From positions 2,010,001-2,074,000 of the forward strand of contig NZ_CP081878.1 of assembly GCF_022170825.1 (NCBI RefSeq): DNA of 64,000 nt, written 5' to 3'. The DNA comes from Exiguobacterium acetylicum (GTDB taxonomy: Bacteria > Bacillota > Bacilli > Exiguobacteriales > Exiguobacteriaceae). Within the stretch, counting starts at the first letter, position 1, and each line of letters begins with the position of its first letter. Below the pieces are notes generated by a model. It did not search any database and had not been told where the DNA came from. It worked only from the letters and a program-made list of their open reading frames with translations. The position numbers were made by a program, and so were the translations under genes. Shown here one piece after another: positions 8,669 through 19,236 of this stretch.

Positions 8669-9448
8669 TTAGTTCGATTTAATTCGTTCTAATTCATATA
8701 GGAAGTTGTCGTTTAAGATTTTAATGTACGTCCCCTTCATTCCGAGTGAACGTGACTCGATGACACCAGCACTTTCGAGCTTACGAAGCGCGTTGACGAT
8801 AACGGAACGCGTGATACCGACGCGATCCGCAATCTTTGAAGCGACGAGTAACCCTTCATTTCCTTCGAGTTCTTCGAAGATATGTTCGATTGCTTCGAGT
8901 TCAGAATAAGACAATGAATTGATTGCCATCTGGACGACTGCTTTCTTACGTGCCTTATCTTCTGCCTCGTGTGCCTTCTCACGCAGGATTTCCATCCCAA
9001 CGACTGTTGCACCGTACTCAGCAAGCACAAGATCTTCTTCGTTGAAGTCTTCCACCATACGACCAAGGACAAGCGTACCGAGGCGTTCGCCACCACCGAT
9101 GATGGGTACGATCGTCGTTTTCGACGTTTCGAACGTATCACGGTTGTCGACTGGGAATGCCGTATGTTCGCTATCGATAGCGATGTTTGCTGTCGTTTCA
9201 GTGACGTTAAACAATTTTTTCGTATAATCTTCCGGGAATTGACGTTCTTCTAAGAAACCACGGACCCGGTCATTTTCGATTTGTTGTTTGATTGCGATAC
9301 CCAGTAACTTACCGCGCCGACTTACGATGAACGTGTTTGATTCCATGACTTCACTGAGACGGTCAGCCATGACCTTGAAATCAACATGTGTGCTCGCTTC
9401 CTGTTGTAACATCGTATTCAGCTTCCGCGTTTTCGCCAATAAATTCAT
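8669..9448 (-). CDS. codY: Global transcriptional repressor CodY
   Basis: 259 residues, exactly the Bacillus length, from [16 protein letters not shown] sits eight bases upstream, and the five-codon upstream extension is rejected. The N-terminal GAF domain binds branched-chain amino acids; the C-terminal winged helix-turn-helix ([20 protein letters not shown]) binds DNA. CodY senses isoleucine/valine/leucine and GTP and represses stationary-phase and nutrient-uptake genes. It is the last gene of xerC-hslV-hslU-codY. I did not recognise a convincing CodY box (AATTTTCWGAAAATT) in this window. Confidence 0.98.
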   Translation of the reverse strand: MNLLAKTRKLNTMLQQEASTHVDFKVMADRLSEVMESNTFIVSRRGKLLGIAIKQQIENDRVRGFLEERQFPEDYTKKLFNVTETTANIAIDSEHTAFPVDNRDTFETSKTTIVPIIGGGERLGTLVLGRMVEDFNEEDLVLAEYGATVVGMEILREKAHEAEDKARKKAVVQMAINSLSYSELEAIEHIFEELEGNEGLLVASKIADRVGITRSVIVNALRKLESAGVIESRSLGMKGTYIKILNDNFLYELERIKSN

Positions 9449-9464
9449 TTTTTCTTCCTCCACT

Positions 9465-10838
9465 TTATAAGATGAACTGACTTAAGTCACGATCATCTGC
9501 TACTTTTCCAACTCGATCCGTCACGTATTGTGGCGTGATCGTCACATCCGTTTCCGGCATGTCTGCTGCTTCGAAGGATAATTCTTCGAGGACGCGCTCC
9601 ATGATCGTATATAAGCGCCGTGCTCCTATATTATCCGTCTCATCGTTCACTTGTGCAGCAATCCGTGCGATTTCACGAATGGCTTCTTCTGTAAAGGTGA
9701 CATGAACGTGTTCTGCCCCTAGTAATGCTTTATATTGTTTGAGTAATGCTTGATTCGGTTCAGTCAAAATTTTAACAAAGTCATCTTCTGTCAAACTGTC
9801 GAGTTCGACACGAATCGGGAAACGCCCTTGAAGTTCAGGAATCAAATCAGATGGTTTTGCCATATGGAACGCACCTGCAGCGATGAACAGGATATGATCC
9901 GTCTTGACTGGTCCATATTTCGTAACGATCGTTGATCCTTCAACAATCGGTAAGATGTCACGCTGAACACCTTCTCGTGAAACACCAGCAGAGTCATGTC
10001 CTTTTGTCGCGATCTTATCGATCTCATCGACAAAGATGATTCCCATCTGTTCCGCACGACGCACTGCTTCGTCATGGACTTCGTTCAAGTCAAGTAGTCG
10101 TTCCGCTTCTTCTGCTGTCAAAATTGGACGTGCTTCCTTGACTGTGAGTTGACGCTTCTTCGTTTTCTTCGGCATGACTTGTCCGAGCATGTCCTGAAGA
10201 TTCGCGAGCCCTTCCATCCCTTGTTGCCCTGAGAACAAGTCAACTTGACGTTCTTCGACATCGACCTCAATCATCCGATCTTCAAGTTGACCCGTCAGCA
10301 ATTGCTGGCGAAGTAGCGAACGGTCGGCTGTCGCTTCCGATGTATCCGGCTCTTGCTGTTTTTGATTCCCGCCGAACAACATTTCAAATGGATTCGTTCC
10401 GCCACCAAGACCAGATGATGCTTTTTTCCCAGACAACGCATCAACGATTCGCTCATTCGCTACTGCTTCCGCTCGATCTTTGAGCGCTTCTTTTTTCTCA
10501 TCTTTAACAAGTCGAAGAGAAGCTTCCACCAGATCACGCACCATTGATTCCACGTCACGACCGACATATCCTACCTCAGTGAACTTCGTCGCTTCAATCT
10601 TGACAAACGGTGCCCGGACAAGTTTTGCAAGTCGTCGTGCAATCTCTGTCTTTCCGACACCAGTCGGTCCGATCATCAGAATGTTCTTCGGTGTGACTTC
10701 ATCTCGCATCGATGCATCGAGCAACTGTCGACGGTATCGATTTCGTAAAGCAATCGCCACCGCTCGTTTTGCGTCTGCTTGCCCGATGACATGTTCATTT
10801 AACTTTTCGACGATTTGTCTTGGTGTCAATTCATGCAT
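9465..10838 (-). CDS. hslU: HslU (ClpY) AAA+ unfoldase of the HslUV protease
   Basis: 457 residues. Walker A is [15 protein letters not shown]; Walker B is [12 protein letters not shown] variable I-domain with Gln/Gly-rich sequence occupies about residues 130-235. Sensor II lies near [16 protein letters not shown], and the C-terminal tail DRDLSQFIL inserts into HslV. HslU hexamers unfold proteins and feed them to HslV. The ATG lies within the hslV end, with GGAGGC from hslV codons as SD, so synthesis is coupled. Confidence 0.98.
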   Translation of the reverse strand: MHELTPRQIVEKLNEHVIGQADAKRAVAIALRNRYRRQLLDASMRDEVTPKNILMIGPTGVGKTEIARRLAKLVRAPFVKIEATKFTEVGYVGRDVESMVRDLVEASLRLVKDEKKEALKDRAEAVANERIVDALSGKKASSGLGGGTNPFEMLFGGNQKQQEPDTSEATADRSLLRQQLLTGQLEDRMIEVDVEERQVDLFSGQQGMEGLANLQDMLGQVMPKKTKKRQLTVKEARPILTAEEAERLLDLNEVHDEAVRRAEQMGIIFVDEIDKIATKGHDSAGVSREGVQRDILPIVEGSTIVTKYGPVKTDHILFIAAGAFHMAKPSDLIPELQGRFPIRVELDSLTEDDFVKILTEPNQALLKQYKALLGAEHVHVTFTEEAIREIARIAAQVNDETDNIGARRLYTIMERVLEELSFEAADMPETDVTITPQYVTDRVGKVADDRDLSQFIL

Positions 10839-11382
10839 GGTCGTTGCCTCCGATCGTTTCTAGGATGATTTGATCGTTCGTAAAGACACAGAGTTCCCCA
10901 GCTGTTTCAAGAGCTGCTCTTGCAATTTCTTCTGCTGTAAGATGACTGGCATGTCGAGCTAACGCACGACCTGCAGCAAGCGCATAGTTACCACCTGAAC
11001 CGATGGCGAGAATACCATCGTCCGGTTCAATGACTTCACCGTTTCCGGATACGAGTAAGAGATGTGTACCATCCATGACGAGTAAGAGTGCTTCTAATTG
11101 ACGCAACATCTTATCTCCTCGCCATTCCTTTGCTAGTTCAACTGCTGCCCGTTGTAAGTTCCCGTTATACATTTCAAGTTTTGCTTCGAATTTCTCAAAG
11201 AGTGTAAACGCATCTGCAACACTTCCTGCAAATCCGGCAATGACTTTGCCACCATAGAGGCGCCGTACTTTTTTCGCACTTTTCTTCATGATGACTTGGT
11301 TTCCGAAAGTCACCTGTCCGTCCCCGCTCATCGCGGATTGTCCGTTATGTTGAATCGCAAAAATCGTCGTTGCATGAAACAT
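10831..11382 (-). CDS. hslV: HslV (ClpQ) peptidase subunit
   Basis: 183 residues, beginning [20 protein letters not shown]. The proteasome-like catalytic core and the [14 protein letters not shown] motif are conserved. HslV is the dodecameric peptidase of the HslUV complex. In enteric HslV the mature protein starts at Thr1; here the TT pair is preceded by M-F-H-A, and GGAGG lies eight bases before this ATG, so the short extension appears genuine. Bacillus and Listeria homologues have comparable N-terminal extensions. How the active residue is exposed cannot be told from the sequence. Confidence 0.96.
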   Translation of the reverse strand: MFHATTIFAIQHNGQSAMSGDGQVTFGNQVIMKKSAKKVRRLYGGKVIAGFAGSVADAFTLFEKFEAKLEMYNGNLQRAAVELAKEWRGDKMLRQLEALLLVMDGTHLLLVSGNGEVIEPDDGILAIGSGGNYALAAGRALARHASHLTAEEIARAALETAGELCVFTNDQIILETIGGNDHA

Positions 11383-11396
11383 GAATGTTTCCTCCC

Positions 11397-12275
11397 TTAG
11401 GCACGAGGATGTGCTTGTTGATAAACATGTCGCAATCGTTCAGTCGTTACGTGTGTATACTGTCCGGTCGTCGACAGCGATGCATGACCTAGTAACTCTT
11501 GGACGGCTCGCAAATCGGCGCCTCTCTCCAGTAAATCCGTAGCGAAACTATGACGAAGTGCATGTGGTGTCACATGTTTCCCAACGAGCTGTTCCCCTTT
11601 TTTCATGATCTTTCGAATCGCATCCGTCGTTAATCGACGCCCTGAATGAGACAAGAACAACGCTTGTTCATGACCTGCGATTGGATCTCGTGATGGTAAG
11701 TATCGTTCTAATGCTTCTTTTGCAAAGGTTCCGATTGGCGCGATGCGCTCTTTCCCACCTTTTCCATACACATGAACGTAGGAGTTGTCAGAAGCGAGGT
11801 CACGAAGATCAAGATGAACGATCTCGCTGACACGCATCCCCGTCGCATATAACAGTTCCACTAGCGCCACATTCCGGTTACCGAGCGTATCGCTCGATCG
11901 AAAAGCATCGAGAAAACGTTCATATTCCGTTGGCACGAGGAAGGTCGGAAGTCCTTGTTGTCGTTTTGGTGCTTTTAATCCATCGAATGGATTCGGTTCA
12001 TCGGTGTCACGTGTCAAAAAACGACCAAATTGTTTGAGGCAGGAAACTTTTTGTGCAATCGTCGCCCGCGCCAGCTCCTGATCGTAAAGAGCATACAAAT
12101 AACGCCGTGCACTTGCCAATTCAATCGATCGTAATTGATGATCGCGGCAAAAAGCGGCGTATTGTCGAAGTGTTTGATCATAAGAGCGACCTGTATTCGG
12201 AGATAATTGACGTTCAATATGAACATACCGCATAAAATCTTCTAGCAGTCGCTCAAAAGCAGTGTCTATCCCCAT
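11397..12275 (-). CDS. xerC: Tyrosine recombinase XerC (CodV)
   Basis: 292 residues from MGIDTAF; the upstream nine-codon extension is rejected because AAGGGGG precedes this ATG. The N-terminal SAM-like domain ([19 protein letters not shown]) is followed by the catalytic domain: Arg in [12 protein letters not shown], Lys in [22 protein letters not shown], and the His and Tyr of [15 protein letters not shown]. With XerD it resolves chromosome dimers at dif. It is the first gene of the operon ending in codY and has a strong sigma-A promoter. Confidence 0.96.
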   Translation of the reverse strand: MGIDTAFERLLEDFMRYVHIERQLSPNTGRSYDQTLRQYAAFCRDHQLRSIELASARRYLYALYDQELARATIAQKVSCLKQFGRFLTRDTDEPNPFDGLKAPKRQQGLPTFLVPTEYERFLDAFRSSDTLGNRNVALVELLYATGMRVSEIVHLDLRDLASDNSYVHVYGKGGKERIAPIGTFAKEALERYLPSRDPIAGHEQALFLSHSGRRLTTDAIRKIMKKGEQLVGKHVTPHALRHSFATDLLERGADLRAVQELLGHASLSTTGQYTHVTTERLRHVYQQAHPRA

Positions 12276-12317
12276 GAATGCGCCCCCTTCTGACCATTTC
12301 ATTCTCGAATCGCCCTT

Positions 12318-12346
12318 AGCATAGCACAGACCAAGTAGTCTGACAA
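12318..12346 (-). promoter_or_regulatory. Sigma-A promoter of xerC-hslV-hslU-codY
   Basis: Minus strand TTGTCA, 17-bp spacer, TATGCT; the -10 is preceded by TGTGC. The spacer holds a short dyad (CAGAC/GTCTG). The start of transcription would fall about 35 bases before the xerC ATG. Confidence 0.75.
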
Positions 12347-12394
12347 TAGACCAAAAACCGAAAAATTAACGAAATTATCGCGCTTTTGTGACAA

Positions 12395-12443
12395 ATTAAG
12401 AAATGGGGAGAAAGAGCGCTGAATCACGCCTTTCTCCCCATCA
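12395..12443 (-). terminator. Terminator after trmFO
   Basis: 12-bp perfect stem (ATGGGGAGAAAG/CTTTCTCCCCAT, arms 12403-12414 and 12430-12441) with a 15-base loop, then TTTCTTAATTT on the minus strand. It separates dprA-topA-trmFO from the xerC operon. Confidence 0.8.
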
Positions 12444-12447
12444 AAAA

Positions 12448-13752
12448 TCACATATCCGTGAAATCTTTGATTGCTTCAAGTGCTCGCTCTGCGTAGAGCG
12501 CATACTTCTCTGGTTTTTTCATCCGAACCGGGTGACCGACGAGTGCCGGCACCAATCCGAAGTTGGCATTCATTGGCTGGAAGTTCTTCCCTTCCGTCGT
12601 CGTGATATAGTGCGACATCGCACCCATCATCGTCTCTTGCGGGAACGTTACCGGTTCCGCCTCATTGATGAGACGCGCCGCGTTGATCCCTGCTGTCAAA
12701 CCGGATGCTGCAGACTCGACATACCCTTCAACACCTGTCATTTGCCCAGCGAAGAACAAGTCGTCACGTGTACGTGTCTGATACGTCGGTTTTAACAAGT
12801 TTGGTGAGTTAACGAACGTATTACGATGCATGACACCATAACGGACGATTTCTGCATTCTCAAGACCAGGAATCAGTCGGATGATTCGTTTTTGTTCGCC
12901 CCATTTTAAATGCGTCTGGAAACCAACGAGATTGAATAGTGTTCCAGCTGAATTGTCCTGACGTAACTGGACGACAGCATAAGGTCGTTTACCTGTCTTC
13001 GGATCTTCGAGTCCGACTGGCTTCATTGGTCCGAACAAGAGCGTTTTCGGTCCGCGTGAAGCGAGAACTTCAAACGGCATACAGCCTTCGAAGTAGATCT
13101 CTTTTTCGAATTCCTTGAGTGGAACGACTTCTGCATTGATTAACTCATCGTAGAAGACTTGGAATTCTTCTTCCGTCATTGGGCAATTCAAGTAGGCTGC
13201 TTCACCCTTATCGTAACGTGATTTCAAGTACACCTTCTCACGATCGATTGTATCTCCATCAAGAATCGGTGCCGCTGCATCGAAGAAGTACAGATAATCT
13301 TCACCCGTGAATTGTTTGAGTGATTCCGATAATGCCGCACTCGTCAACGGGCCAGTTGCGACGATTGTTGGACCGTCTGGAATCGCTTCGATTTCTTCAT
13401 GATGGACCGTGACGTTCGGATGGTTTTTCAACGTTTCCGTCACGTATCCTGCGAAGTCATGCCGGTCGACGGCAAGTGCGCCACCTGCTGGGACGCTCGC
13501 TAAGTCTGCTGCTTTCATGATCAAGGAATCGAGCTGACGCATCTCTTCCTTTAAAACACCAACGGCATTCGTTAACTGGTTTGCTCGAAGTGAGTTCGAA
13601 CAGACGAGTTCAGCGAATTGGTCTGTGTGGTGCGCGGGTGTCTGCTTGACAGGCCGCATTTCATATAAATCTACTTGTACGCCGCGTTTTGCAAGTTGCC
13701 ATGCTGCTTCAGAACCTGCAAGTCCCGCGCCGATTACCGTTACACGTTTCAA
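12448..13752 (-). CDS. trmFO: Folate-dependent tRNA (uracil-54-C5) methyltransferase TrmFO
   Basis: 434 residues. The N-terminal FAD-binding motif [19 protein letters not shown] and the GidA-family sequence [20 protein letters not shown] are present. Two family cysteines lie in ELVCSNS and EGCMPFEVL, matching the catalytic pair of TrmFO. It makes ribothymidine at position 54 of tRNA using methylenetetrahydrofolate. It follows topA at four bases, as in B. subtilis (gid). Confidence 0.97.
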   Translation of the reverse strand: MKRVTVIGAGLAGSEAAWQLAKRGVQVDLYEMRPVKQTPAHHTDQFAELVCSNSLRANQLTNAVGVLKEEMRQLDSLIMKAADLASVPAGGALAVDRHDFAGYVTETLKNHPNVTVHHEEIEAIPDGPTIVATGPLTSAALSESLKQFTGEDYLYFFDAAAPILDGDTIDREKVYLKSRYDKGEAAYLNCPMTEEEFQVFYDELINAEVVPLKEFEKEIYFEGCMPFEVLASRGPKTLLFGPMKPVGLEDPKTGKRPYAVVQLRQDNSAGTLFNLVGFQTHLKWGEQKRIIRLIPGLENAEIVRYGVMHRNTFVNSPNLLKPTYQTRTRDDLFFAGQMTGVEGYVESAASGLTAGINAARLINEAEPVTFPQETMMGAMSHYITTTEGKNFQPMNANFGLVPALVGHPVRMKKPEKYALYAERALEAIKDFTDM

Positions 13753-13755
13753 CGG

Positions 13756-15852
13756 TCATTCCTCCTCTTGCTCCTGATCGATGCGTGTTTCATGATGTCC
13801 ACAAGATGTACATTCTACTTTCACACCGTTCTTGATTTTCTTTTGTACCATCATACTGCTACAAACCGGACATGGTTCTTCGACCGGTTTATCCCATGAG
13901 ACGAACTCACACTCTGGATAGTTCGAACAACCGTAGAACAAACGACCTTTTTTACTCCGTCGTTCAACGATGTCACCTGTTCCACATGTCGGACACTTCA
14001 CACCAATCTCAACTTGGATCGGTTTCGTGTTGCGACATTCTGGGAAGTTCGAGCACGCCATGAACTTGCCGTAACGTCCCATTTTAATGACCATAGGATG
14101 ACCACAGACTTCACAATCTTCCCCAGCTGGTTCATCTTTGATTTCAATCTTTTCGATCTCTGCTTCTGCTCGTGTCAGACGCTTCGCAAACGATTTGTAG
14201 ATCGGATCAACGACTTCCGTCCACTGCATATCACCTTTTTCAATCGCATCGAGTAACGCTTCCATGTCTGCTGTGAACTGGACCGTGATGAATTCTTGGA
14301 AATAGTCACTGATCATGTCGATGACGAGTTCCCCAAGTTCTGTCGGTAAGAATTTCTTCTCTTCGAGCGTCACATATCCACGCTTTTGAATCGTATCAAG
14401 CGTTGGGGCATACGTCGACGGACGACCGATCCCGAGTTCTTCCATTGCTCGGACGAGACGTGCTTCCGTATAGCGTGGTGGCGGTTGTGTGAAGTGTTGT
14501 TTCGGTTCGATCGCTGACTGCTTCAATTCCTCCCCTTCATCGAGTGGAGGAAGTAACCCTTCCTTAACGTCAGTGACTGCTTCATCATCCGTATCTTCGA
14601 TGTAGACTTTCATGAAGCCCGGGAATTTAACCGTCGATCCGTTCGCACGGAATGTGACGTCGTTCGATACGAGATCAATTTTAACGGTATCGAGAATCGC
14701 CGGTGCCATCTGACTCGCAACGAATCGTTCCCAAATTAATTTGTATAGGCGGAACTGATCACGTGAGAGATACGATTTGACGAGTTGCGGCTCGCGCATC
14801 GTTGAAGTCGGACGGACTGCTTCGTGCGCATCCTGTGAGTTTGCTGACTTCTTCTCTTTGCGTTTCTCACTTGCGATATATTCTTTTCCGTAAGCTTGTT
14901 CGATGAAACCATGCGCTTCAAGATTCGCTGTCTCAGACGTCCGGGTCGAATCGGTACGCATGTACGTAATCAAACCGACTGTTCCTTCTTTTCCGATCTC
15001 GATTCCTTCGTATAGCTGTTGCGCGATCATCATCGTCTTCTTCGCCCGGAAATTAAGTTTACGCGCTGCTTCTTGTTGCAAAGAACTTGTCGTAAACGGT
15101 AATGCTGGATTTCGCTTCCGTTCTTTTTTCGTGACCGAATCGACCGTGAAGTCTTCCGAGAGTTGATTCAAGATTTGATCGACTTCTTCTTGCGAATGAA
15201 GTTCACGTTTCTTGCCATCGACTCCATAGAAGTTCGCTTCAAGCTTTTCACCGTTTGCATCAAGCTCTAGTTTGATCGTCCAGTATTCTTCTGGCATGAA
15301 CGCATTGATTTCTTGTTCCCGATCGATGATCATCTTAACAGCAACCGATTGAACTCGTCCTGCAGACAATCCTTTTTTAATCTTTTTCCATAATAACGGA
15401 CTCATGCTGTAACCGACAAGGCGGTCCAAGATACGACGTGCTTGCTGTGCATCGACAAGATCATAGTTGAGCTTGCGTGGTCGCTTGAACGAATCCTTGA
15501 TAGCATCCTTCGTGATTTCATTGAAGACGACGCGGCATTCCGTTGACTCATCAACACCTAGTGCTTTTGCTAAATGCCATGCGATCGCTTCCCCCTCACG
15601 GTCGGGGTCGGCTGCGAGATAGATTTTTTGTGCTTTTTTCGCAGCTGTCTTTAGTTCTTTTAAGACCGGACCTTTACCACGGATCGTGATATATTTCGGT
15701 TCATAGTCATGTTCGACGTCGACTCCCATTTGGCTTTTCGGCAAGTCAATGACGTGCCCCATCGACGCTTTCACGGTATAGTTGGATCCGAGATAACGTT
15801 TAATGGTTTTTGCCTTAGCGGGTGACTCGACGATTACTAGATATTTTGCCAT
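13756..15852 (-). CDS. topA: DNA topoisomerase I
   Basis: 698 residues. TOPRIM domain at the N-terminus ([18 protein letters not shown], with the acidic [16 protein letters not shown]). The active-site tyrosine is in [12 protein letters not shown]. Three C-terminal zinc-ribbon motifs follow: CEVCGHP...C-x4-C, CPTCGTG...C-x4-C and CPVCSSM...C-x2-C. It relaxes negative supercoils behind RNA polymerase. It lies between dprA and trmFO. Confidence 0.98.
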   Translation of the reverse strand: MAKYLVIVESPAKAKTIKRYLGSNYTVKASMGHVIDLPKSQMGVDVEHDYEPKYITIRGKGPVLKELKTAAKKAQKIYLAADPDREGEAIAWHLAKALGVDESTECRVVFNEITKDAIKDSFKRPRKLNYDLVDAQQARRILDRLVGYSMSPLLWKKIKKGLSAGRVQSVAVKMIIDREQEINAFMPEEYWTIKLELDANGEKLEANFYGVDGKKRELHSQEEVDQILNQLSEDFTVDSVTKKERKRNPALPFTTSSLQQEAARKLNFRAKKTMMIAQQLYEGIEIGKEGTVGLITYMRTDSTRTSETANLEAHGFIEQAYGKEYIASEKRKEKKSANSQDAHEAVRPTSTMREPQLVKSYLSRDQFRLYKLIWERFVASQMAPAILDTVKIDLVSNDVTFRANGSTVKFPGFMKVYIEDTDDEAVTDVKEGLLPPLDEGEELKQSAIEPKQHFTQPPPRYTEARLVRAMEELGIGRPSTYAPTLDTIQKRGYVTLEEKKFLPTELGELVIDMISDYFQEFITVQFTADMEALLDAIEKGDMQWTEVVDPIYKSFAKRLTRAEAEIEKIEIKDEPAGEDCEVCGHPMVIKMGRYGKFMACSNFPECRNTKPIQVEIGVKCPTCGTGDIVERRSKKGRLFYGCSNYPECEFVSWDKPVEEPCPVCSSMMVQKKIKNGVKVECTSCGHHETRIDQEQEEE

Positions 15853-15899
15853 TGCAATCGCTCCCTATTAGAGGCGTACTCGTATTTTAATCTCACTTA

Positions 15900-16727
15900 T
15901 CATAGTAGTCTCGATTCCCATTTGTCAACGTTCAGCCGAATACTTTTTGAAACTTCTTCCGGATCAAGGAGTGGAATCGCTCCTTCTGCGATCAATTGAT
16001 TCGTTCCTGTAAAGAACGATTCAGTCGGGCAACCAGGTAAACAATAGACATCTTTTCCTTGATCGAGGGCGTGACCTGCTGTGTTCATCGTACCACTTCG
16101 TTTTGCTGCTTCAGCGATGATCAACGACGAAGACAATCCGGCAATGATTCGGTTTCGTTCTAAAAATTGAAATTTTTGAATCGGTGTTCCGGGTGGATAT
16201 TCCGAGAGAAGGAGACCGTGTGAGAGGATACGTTCAAAAAGAGTAGAATGGGAAGTAGGATACAGGCGATCAAGTCCTCCAGCGAGAACAGCAATCGTTT
16301 TCTGTTGATGTTTTAAGGAAAGGCGATGAACGAGGGCATCAATACCATACGCTCCACCGGAGACGGTGACGAGATCTGGATGAAAGAAAGGTTGCAGGAA
16401 ACGCATACGGGAAAGATGTTGCGGTGAAGGGGTTCGGCTACCGATGATACTGACGCGTGGAAGAGTCAGGCAAGAGGGATCACCGCGATAAAAGAGGGCA
16501 TAGACCGGTTGAGGAATCGTAAGTAACATCGCCGGAAACAGCGGATCGCCTTTGACTAAAATCGACTCCTCGATCTGCTCTAGATGTAGTGCTTGTTCAT
16601 AACGATTTCGAAGACGTTTAGACACAGGCAGTTCATGACTTGGAACGATTCCGAATTGCTCAATCAACTGGACGATCGTGTACGGTACCTGACACATCGC
16701 GAAGCGGACATACAGTTCACGTTTCAT
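15900..16727 (-). CDS. dprA: DNA processing protein DprA (Smf)
   Basis: 275 residues, on the short side. The Rossmann-like core is complete: IIGSRTPSPQHLSRM, VTVSGGAYGIDALVHRLSL, VLAGGLDRLYPTSH, SEYPPGTPIQKFQFLERNRI and the RSGTMNTAGHALDQGKDVYC region. There is no C-terminal winged helix (DML1-like) domain. DprA loads RecA onto incoming single-stranded DNA during transformation. It starts the dprA-topA-trmFO run; an SD (AAGGAG) lies ten bases before the ATG. Confidence 0.94.
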   Translation of the reverse strand: MKRELYVRFAMCQVPYTIVQLIEQFGIVPSHELPVSKRLRNRYEQALHLEQIEESILVKGDPLFPAMLLTIPQPVYALFYRGDPSCLTLPRVSIIGSRTPSPQHLSRMRFLQPFFHPDLVTVSGGAYGIDALVHRLSLKHQQKTIAVLAGGLDRLYPTSHSTLFERILSHGLLLSEYPPGTPIQKFQFLERNRIIAGLSSSLIIAEAAKRSGTMNTAGHALDQGKDVYCLPGCPTESFFTGTNQLIAEGAIPLLDPEEVSKSIRLNVDKWESRLL

Positions 16728-16751
16728 TAGACCAACGCTCCTTATTATATA

Positions 16752-16790
16752 GAAGAAAGCCGTCCTGATTTGATCAGGACAGCTTCTTTT
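16752..16790 (-). terminator. Terminator after sucCD (bidirectional hairpin)
   Basis: Stem of about 13 bp (arms 16757-16769 and 16773-16785, one mismatch) with a three-base loop. On the minus strand TTCTTCTATAT follows; on the plus strand a run of T follows. Only minus-strand genes abut it, so it most likely ends sucC-sucD. Confidence 0.75.
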
Positions 16791-16796
16791 TTTGAA

Positions 16797-17714
16797 TTAT
16801 TTGACTGTGCTGTTTGTTACGCACTCGTCATAGATACCTGCTTCTTTAATGACACGGATTAACGTCTCACCAATGATTGCTGGTGTTTCTGCTACTTCGA
16901 TTCCGTTTGCACGGAGTGTCTTGATTTTTTCAGCAGCTGTACCTTTACCGCCAGAGATGATCGCACCTGCGTGACCCATCCGTTTACCAGCTGGAGCCGT
17001 TTGACCGCCGATGAAGCCGATAACTGGTTTCGTCATGTTCGCTTTGACCCATTCAGCAGCTTCTTCTTCCGCTGTTCCACCGATTTCACCGAGCATGATG
17101 ACTGCTTTTGTTTCTGGATCTTCGTTGAACGCTTTGAGCGTATCGATGAAGTCTGTTCCGTTGACTGGGTCTCCCCCAATACCGACAGCTGTCGATTGAC
17201 CGATACCTGCTGTCGTCAATTGATGGACAGCTTCATATGTCAATGTCCCAGAACGCGAGACGATTCCGACATGACCTGGTGTATGGATATATCCTGGCAT
17301 GATACCAAGCTTCGCAACACCTGGAGTGATGACGCCTGGACAGTTTGGTCCGATGAGACGAACTGGCTTGCCATCAAGGTAACGTTTGACTTTGACCATA
17401 TCAAGCACTGGAATACCTTCTGTGATACAGATGATCAGCGCGATGTTCGCATCTGCTGCTTCCATGATTGCATCCGCTGCGAATGCTGGTGGTACGTAGA
17501 TGATTGATGCGTTCGCACCCGTTTTTTCGACCGCTTGTGCGACCGTGTCAAAAACAGGTACACCGCCGAGTACTTCCGTACCGCCTTTTCCTGGTGTAAC
17601 ACCGCCTACGAGGTTTGTTCCGTAGTCGATCATCTGTTCACCATGGAACATTCCTTGGTTACCTGTAATCCCCTGAATAATAACTTTCGTCGATTCGTTC
17701 ACCCAAATACTCAT
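16797..17714 (-). CDS. sucD: Succinyl-CoA synthetase alpha subunit
   Basis: 305 residues. CoA-binding Rossmann domain with [11 protein letters not shown] and GVTPGKGG, then the ligase domain. The phosphohistidine is in [15 protein letters not shown]. With SucC it makes succinate and ATP/GTP from succinyl-CoA in the TCA cycle. Located 13 bases after sucC, with the same promoter. Confidence 0.98.
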   Translation of the reverse strand: MSIWVNESTKVIIQGITGNQGMFHGEQMIDYGTNLVGGVTPGKGGTEVLGGVPVFDTVAQAVEKTGANASIIYVPPAFAADAIMEAADANIALIICITEGIPVLDMVKVKRYLDGKPVRLIGPNCPGVITPGVAKLGIMPGYIHTPGHVGIVSRSGTLTYEAVHQLTTAGIGQSTAVGIGGDPVNGTDFIDTLKAFNEDPETKAVIMLGEIGGTAEEEAAEWVKANMTKPVIGFIGGQTAPAGKRMGHAGAIISGGKGTAAEKIKTLRANGIEVAETPAIIGETLIRVIKEAGIYDECVTNSTVK

Positions 17715-17727
17715 CTTTAGCTCCCCC

Positions 17728-18888
17728 TTACTTCACGAGCGCAGCGATTTTTTCTGCGCCGTCTGCCATTGATGTAGCTGCTGTAATCGCTAGACCTGAA
17801 TCTTTGAGAATTTGTTTCCCTGCATCAACGTTCGTACCTTCAAGACGAACGACGAGTGGAAGTTCGAGTCCGACTTCTTTTGTCGCCGCTACGATACCTT
17901 CTGCAATGACGTCACATTTCATGATTCCACCGAAGATGTTGACAAAAATCCCTTTAACGTTCTCATCTGATAAGATCAGTTTGAATGCTTCTGTAACTTT
18001 CTCTTTTGTCGCACCACCACCGACATCGAGGAAGTTCGCAGGATCACCACTGAAGTGTTTGATGATATCCATCGTTGCCATGGCAAGACCTGCACCATTG
18101 ACGAGGCAGCCGATGTTTCCATCAAGCGCGATGTAGTTCAAATCACTCTTCGACGCTTCGACTTCACGTGGATCTTCTTCTGTTTCGTCACGTAACGCTA
18201 CGATATCCGCATGACGATACAACGCGTTCGAGTCAAAGTTCAACTTCGCATCAAGCGCGATGACTTCGCCATCCTTCGTCGTGACGAGTGGGTTGATTTC
18301 TGCAATCGAACAATCCTTGTCGACGAAGAAATTATAGAGTTTCGTGACCATACCGACGAACTTGTTGACAAGCTTCACTGGAACACCCATTGCGAACGCG
18401 AGTTTACGCGCTTGGAACCCTTGAAGACCGACTGCAGGATCGACGACTTCTTTAATGATTTTTTCTGGTGTCGCTTCCGCCACCTCTTCGATGTCCATAC
18501 CACCTTCACTTGAACCCATGATGACGACGCGACCTGTCACACGATCAAGTACGATTCCAAGATAGTATTCTTTGTCAATCGCACAGCCTTCTTCGACGAG
18601 AAGACGTTGAACGACTTTTCCTTCTGGACCTGTTTGGTGCGTGACGAGCGTTTTGCCGAGTAACTCCGTCGCATATTCCTTCACTTCTTCTTGCGATTTT
18701 GCAAGCTTGACGCCACCTGCTTTACCGCGTCCCCCCGCGTGAATTTGAGCTTTGACGACTTTAATCGGGCCTGACAATTGTTCTGATGCATCGACCGCCT
18801 CTTCGACGGTGAAGGCTGCGATTCCGTTTGGTACGGGTACACCGTACGAACGAAGTAATTCTTTTGCCTGATACTCATGTACATTCAT
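17728..18888 (-). CDS. sucC: Succinyl-CoA synthetase beta subunit
   Basis: 386 residues. N-terminal ATP-grasp domain ([20 protein letters not shown], then [20 protein letters not shown]), and C-terminal ligase-CoA domain with [16 protein letters not shown] and [16 protein letters not shown]. First gene of sucC-sucD; the upstream region holds a sigma-A promoter with an overlapping cre-like site, suggesting glucose repression. Confidence 0.98.
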   Translation of the reverse strand: MNVHEYQAKELLRSYGVPVPNGIAAFTVEEAVDASEQLSGPIKVVKAQIHAGGRGKAGGVKLAKSQEEVKEYATELLGKTLVTHQTGPEGKVVQRLLVEEGCAIDKEYYLGIVLDRVTGRVVIMGSSEGGMDIEEVAEATPEKIIKEVVDPAVGLQGFQARKLAFAMGVPVKLVNKFVGMVTKLYNFFVDKDCSIAEINPLVTTKDGEVIALDAKLNFDSNALYRHADIVALRDETEEDPREVEASKSDLNYIALDGNIGCLVNGAGLAMATMDIIKHFSGDPANFLDVGGGATKEKVTEAFKLILSDENVKGIFVNIFGGIMKCDVIAEGIVAATKEVGLELPLVVRLEGTNVDAGKQILKDSGLAITAATSMADGAEKIAALVK

Positions 18889-18927
18889 GAAAAAATCCCC
18901 CTTAACCCCTTTAGTTTCGGCTCTTTC

Positions 18928-18956
18928 ATTGTAGTTAAAATTGGAAGCGCTGTCTA
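18928..18956 (-). promoter_or_regulatory. Sigma-A promoter of sucC-sucD
   Basis: Minus strand TAGACA, 17-bp spacer, TACAAT. The start would lie about 35 bases before the sucC ATG, which is preceded by AAGGGGG. Confidence 0.7.
18941..18955. promoter_or_regulatory. Candidate CcpA cre site in the sucC promoter
   Basis: Plus strand TTGGAAGCGCTGTCT matches the cre consensus WTGNAANCGNWWNCA at all defined positions but two. It covers most of the spacer and part of the -35 hexamer, where bound CcpA would block RNA polymerase. Confidence 0.5.
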
Positions 18957-18975
18957 TCGTTATCGACCGAAAGCT

Positions 18976-19236
18976 TTATTTTTTCAGAATTTCCTCTTGA
19001 TCGAGACGATATAAAAAGGCAAATAACTCGGCGATGACACCATATAATTCTTCCGGAATCTGTTCTGATACTTGGACAGCATCGAGTAACGTCATCAACG
19101 TTTCATCCTGTCGAATCGGAATATCATGTTTTAATGCTTCTTCTAAAATCCGTTCAGCGATATGTTCCGATCCTTTAGCGACGACTTTTGGGGCATGCAT
19201 CTGTTCTTCGTAAGATAAGGCAATCGCTTTTTTCAT
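18976..19236 (-). CDS. FlhB C-terminal-domain-like protein (YlqH family)
   Basis: 86 residues. The whole protein aligns with the FlhB cytoplasmic domain after the NPTH autocleavage site: KAIALSYEEQMHAPKVVAKG, then AERILEEALKHDIPI and VSEQIPEELYGVIAELFAFLYRL. It has neither the four membrane helices nor the NPTH motif. Full FlhB switches flagellar export specificity together with FliK. Free-standing copies (B. subtilis YlqH, Helicobacter FlhX) are known; the latter can replace the cleaved FlhB fragment. It overlaps the FliK-like gene by four bases, and both lie away from the flagellar cluster. Confidence 0.88.
   Translation of the reverse strand: MKKAIALSYEEQMHAPKVVAKGSEHIAERILEEALKHDIPIRQDETLMTLLDAVQVSEQIPEELYGVIAELFAFLYRLDQEEILKK

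Noticed and set aside
12347..12402. CodY box in the xerC-codY operon leader
   Set aside because: AT-rich words such as AAATTAAG and GAAATTATC are present, but none fits AATTTTCWGAAAATT closely enough.
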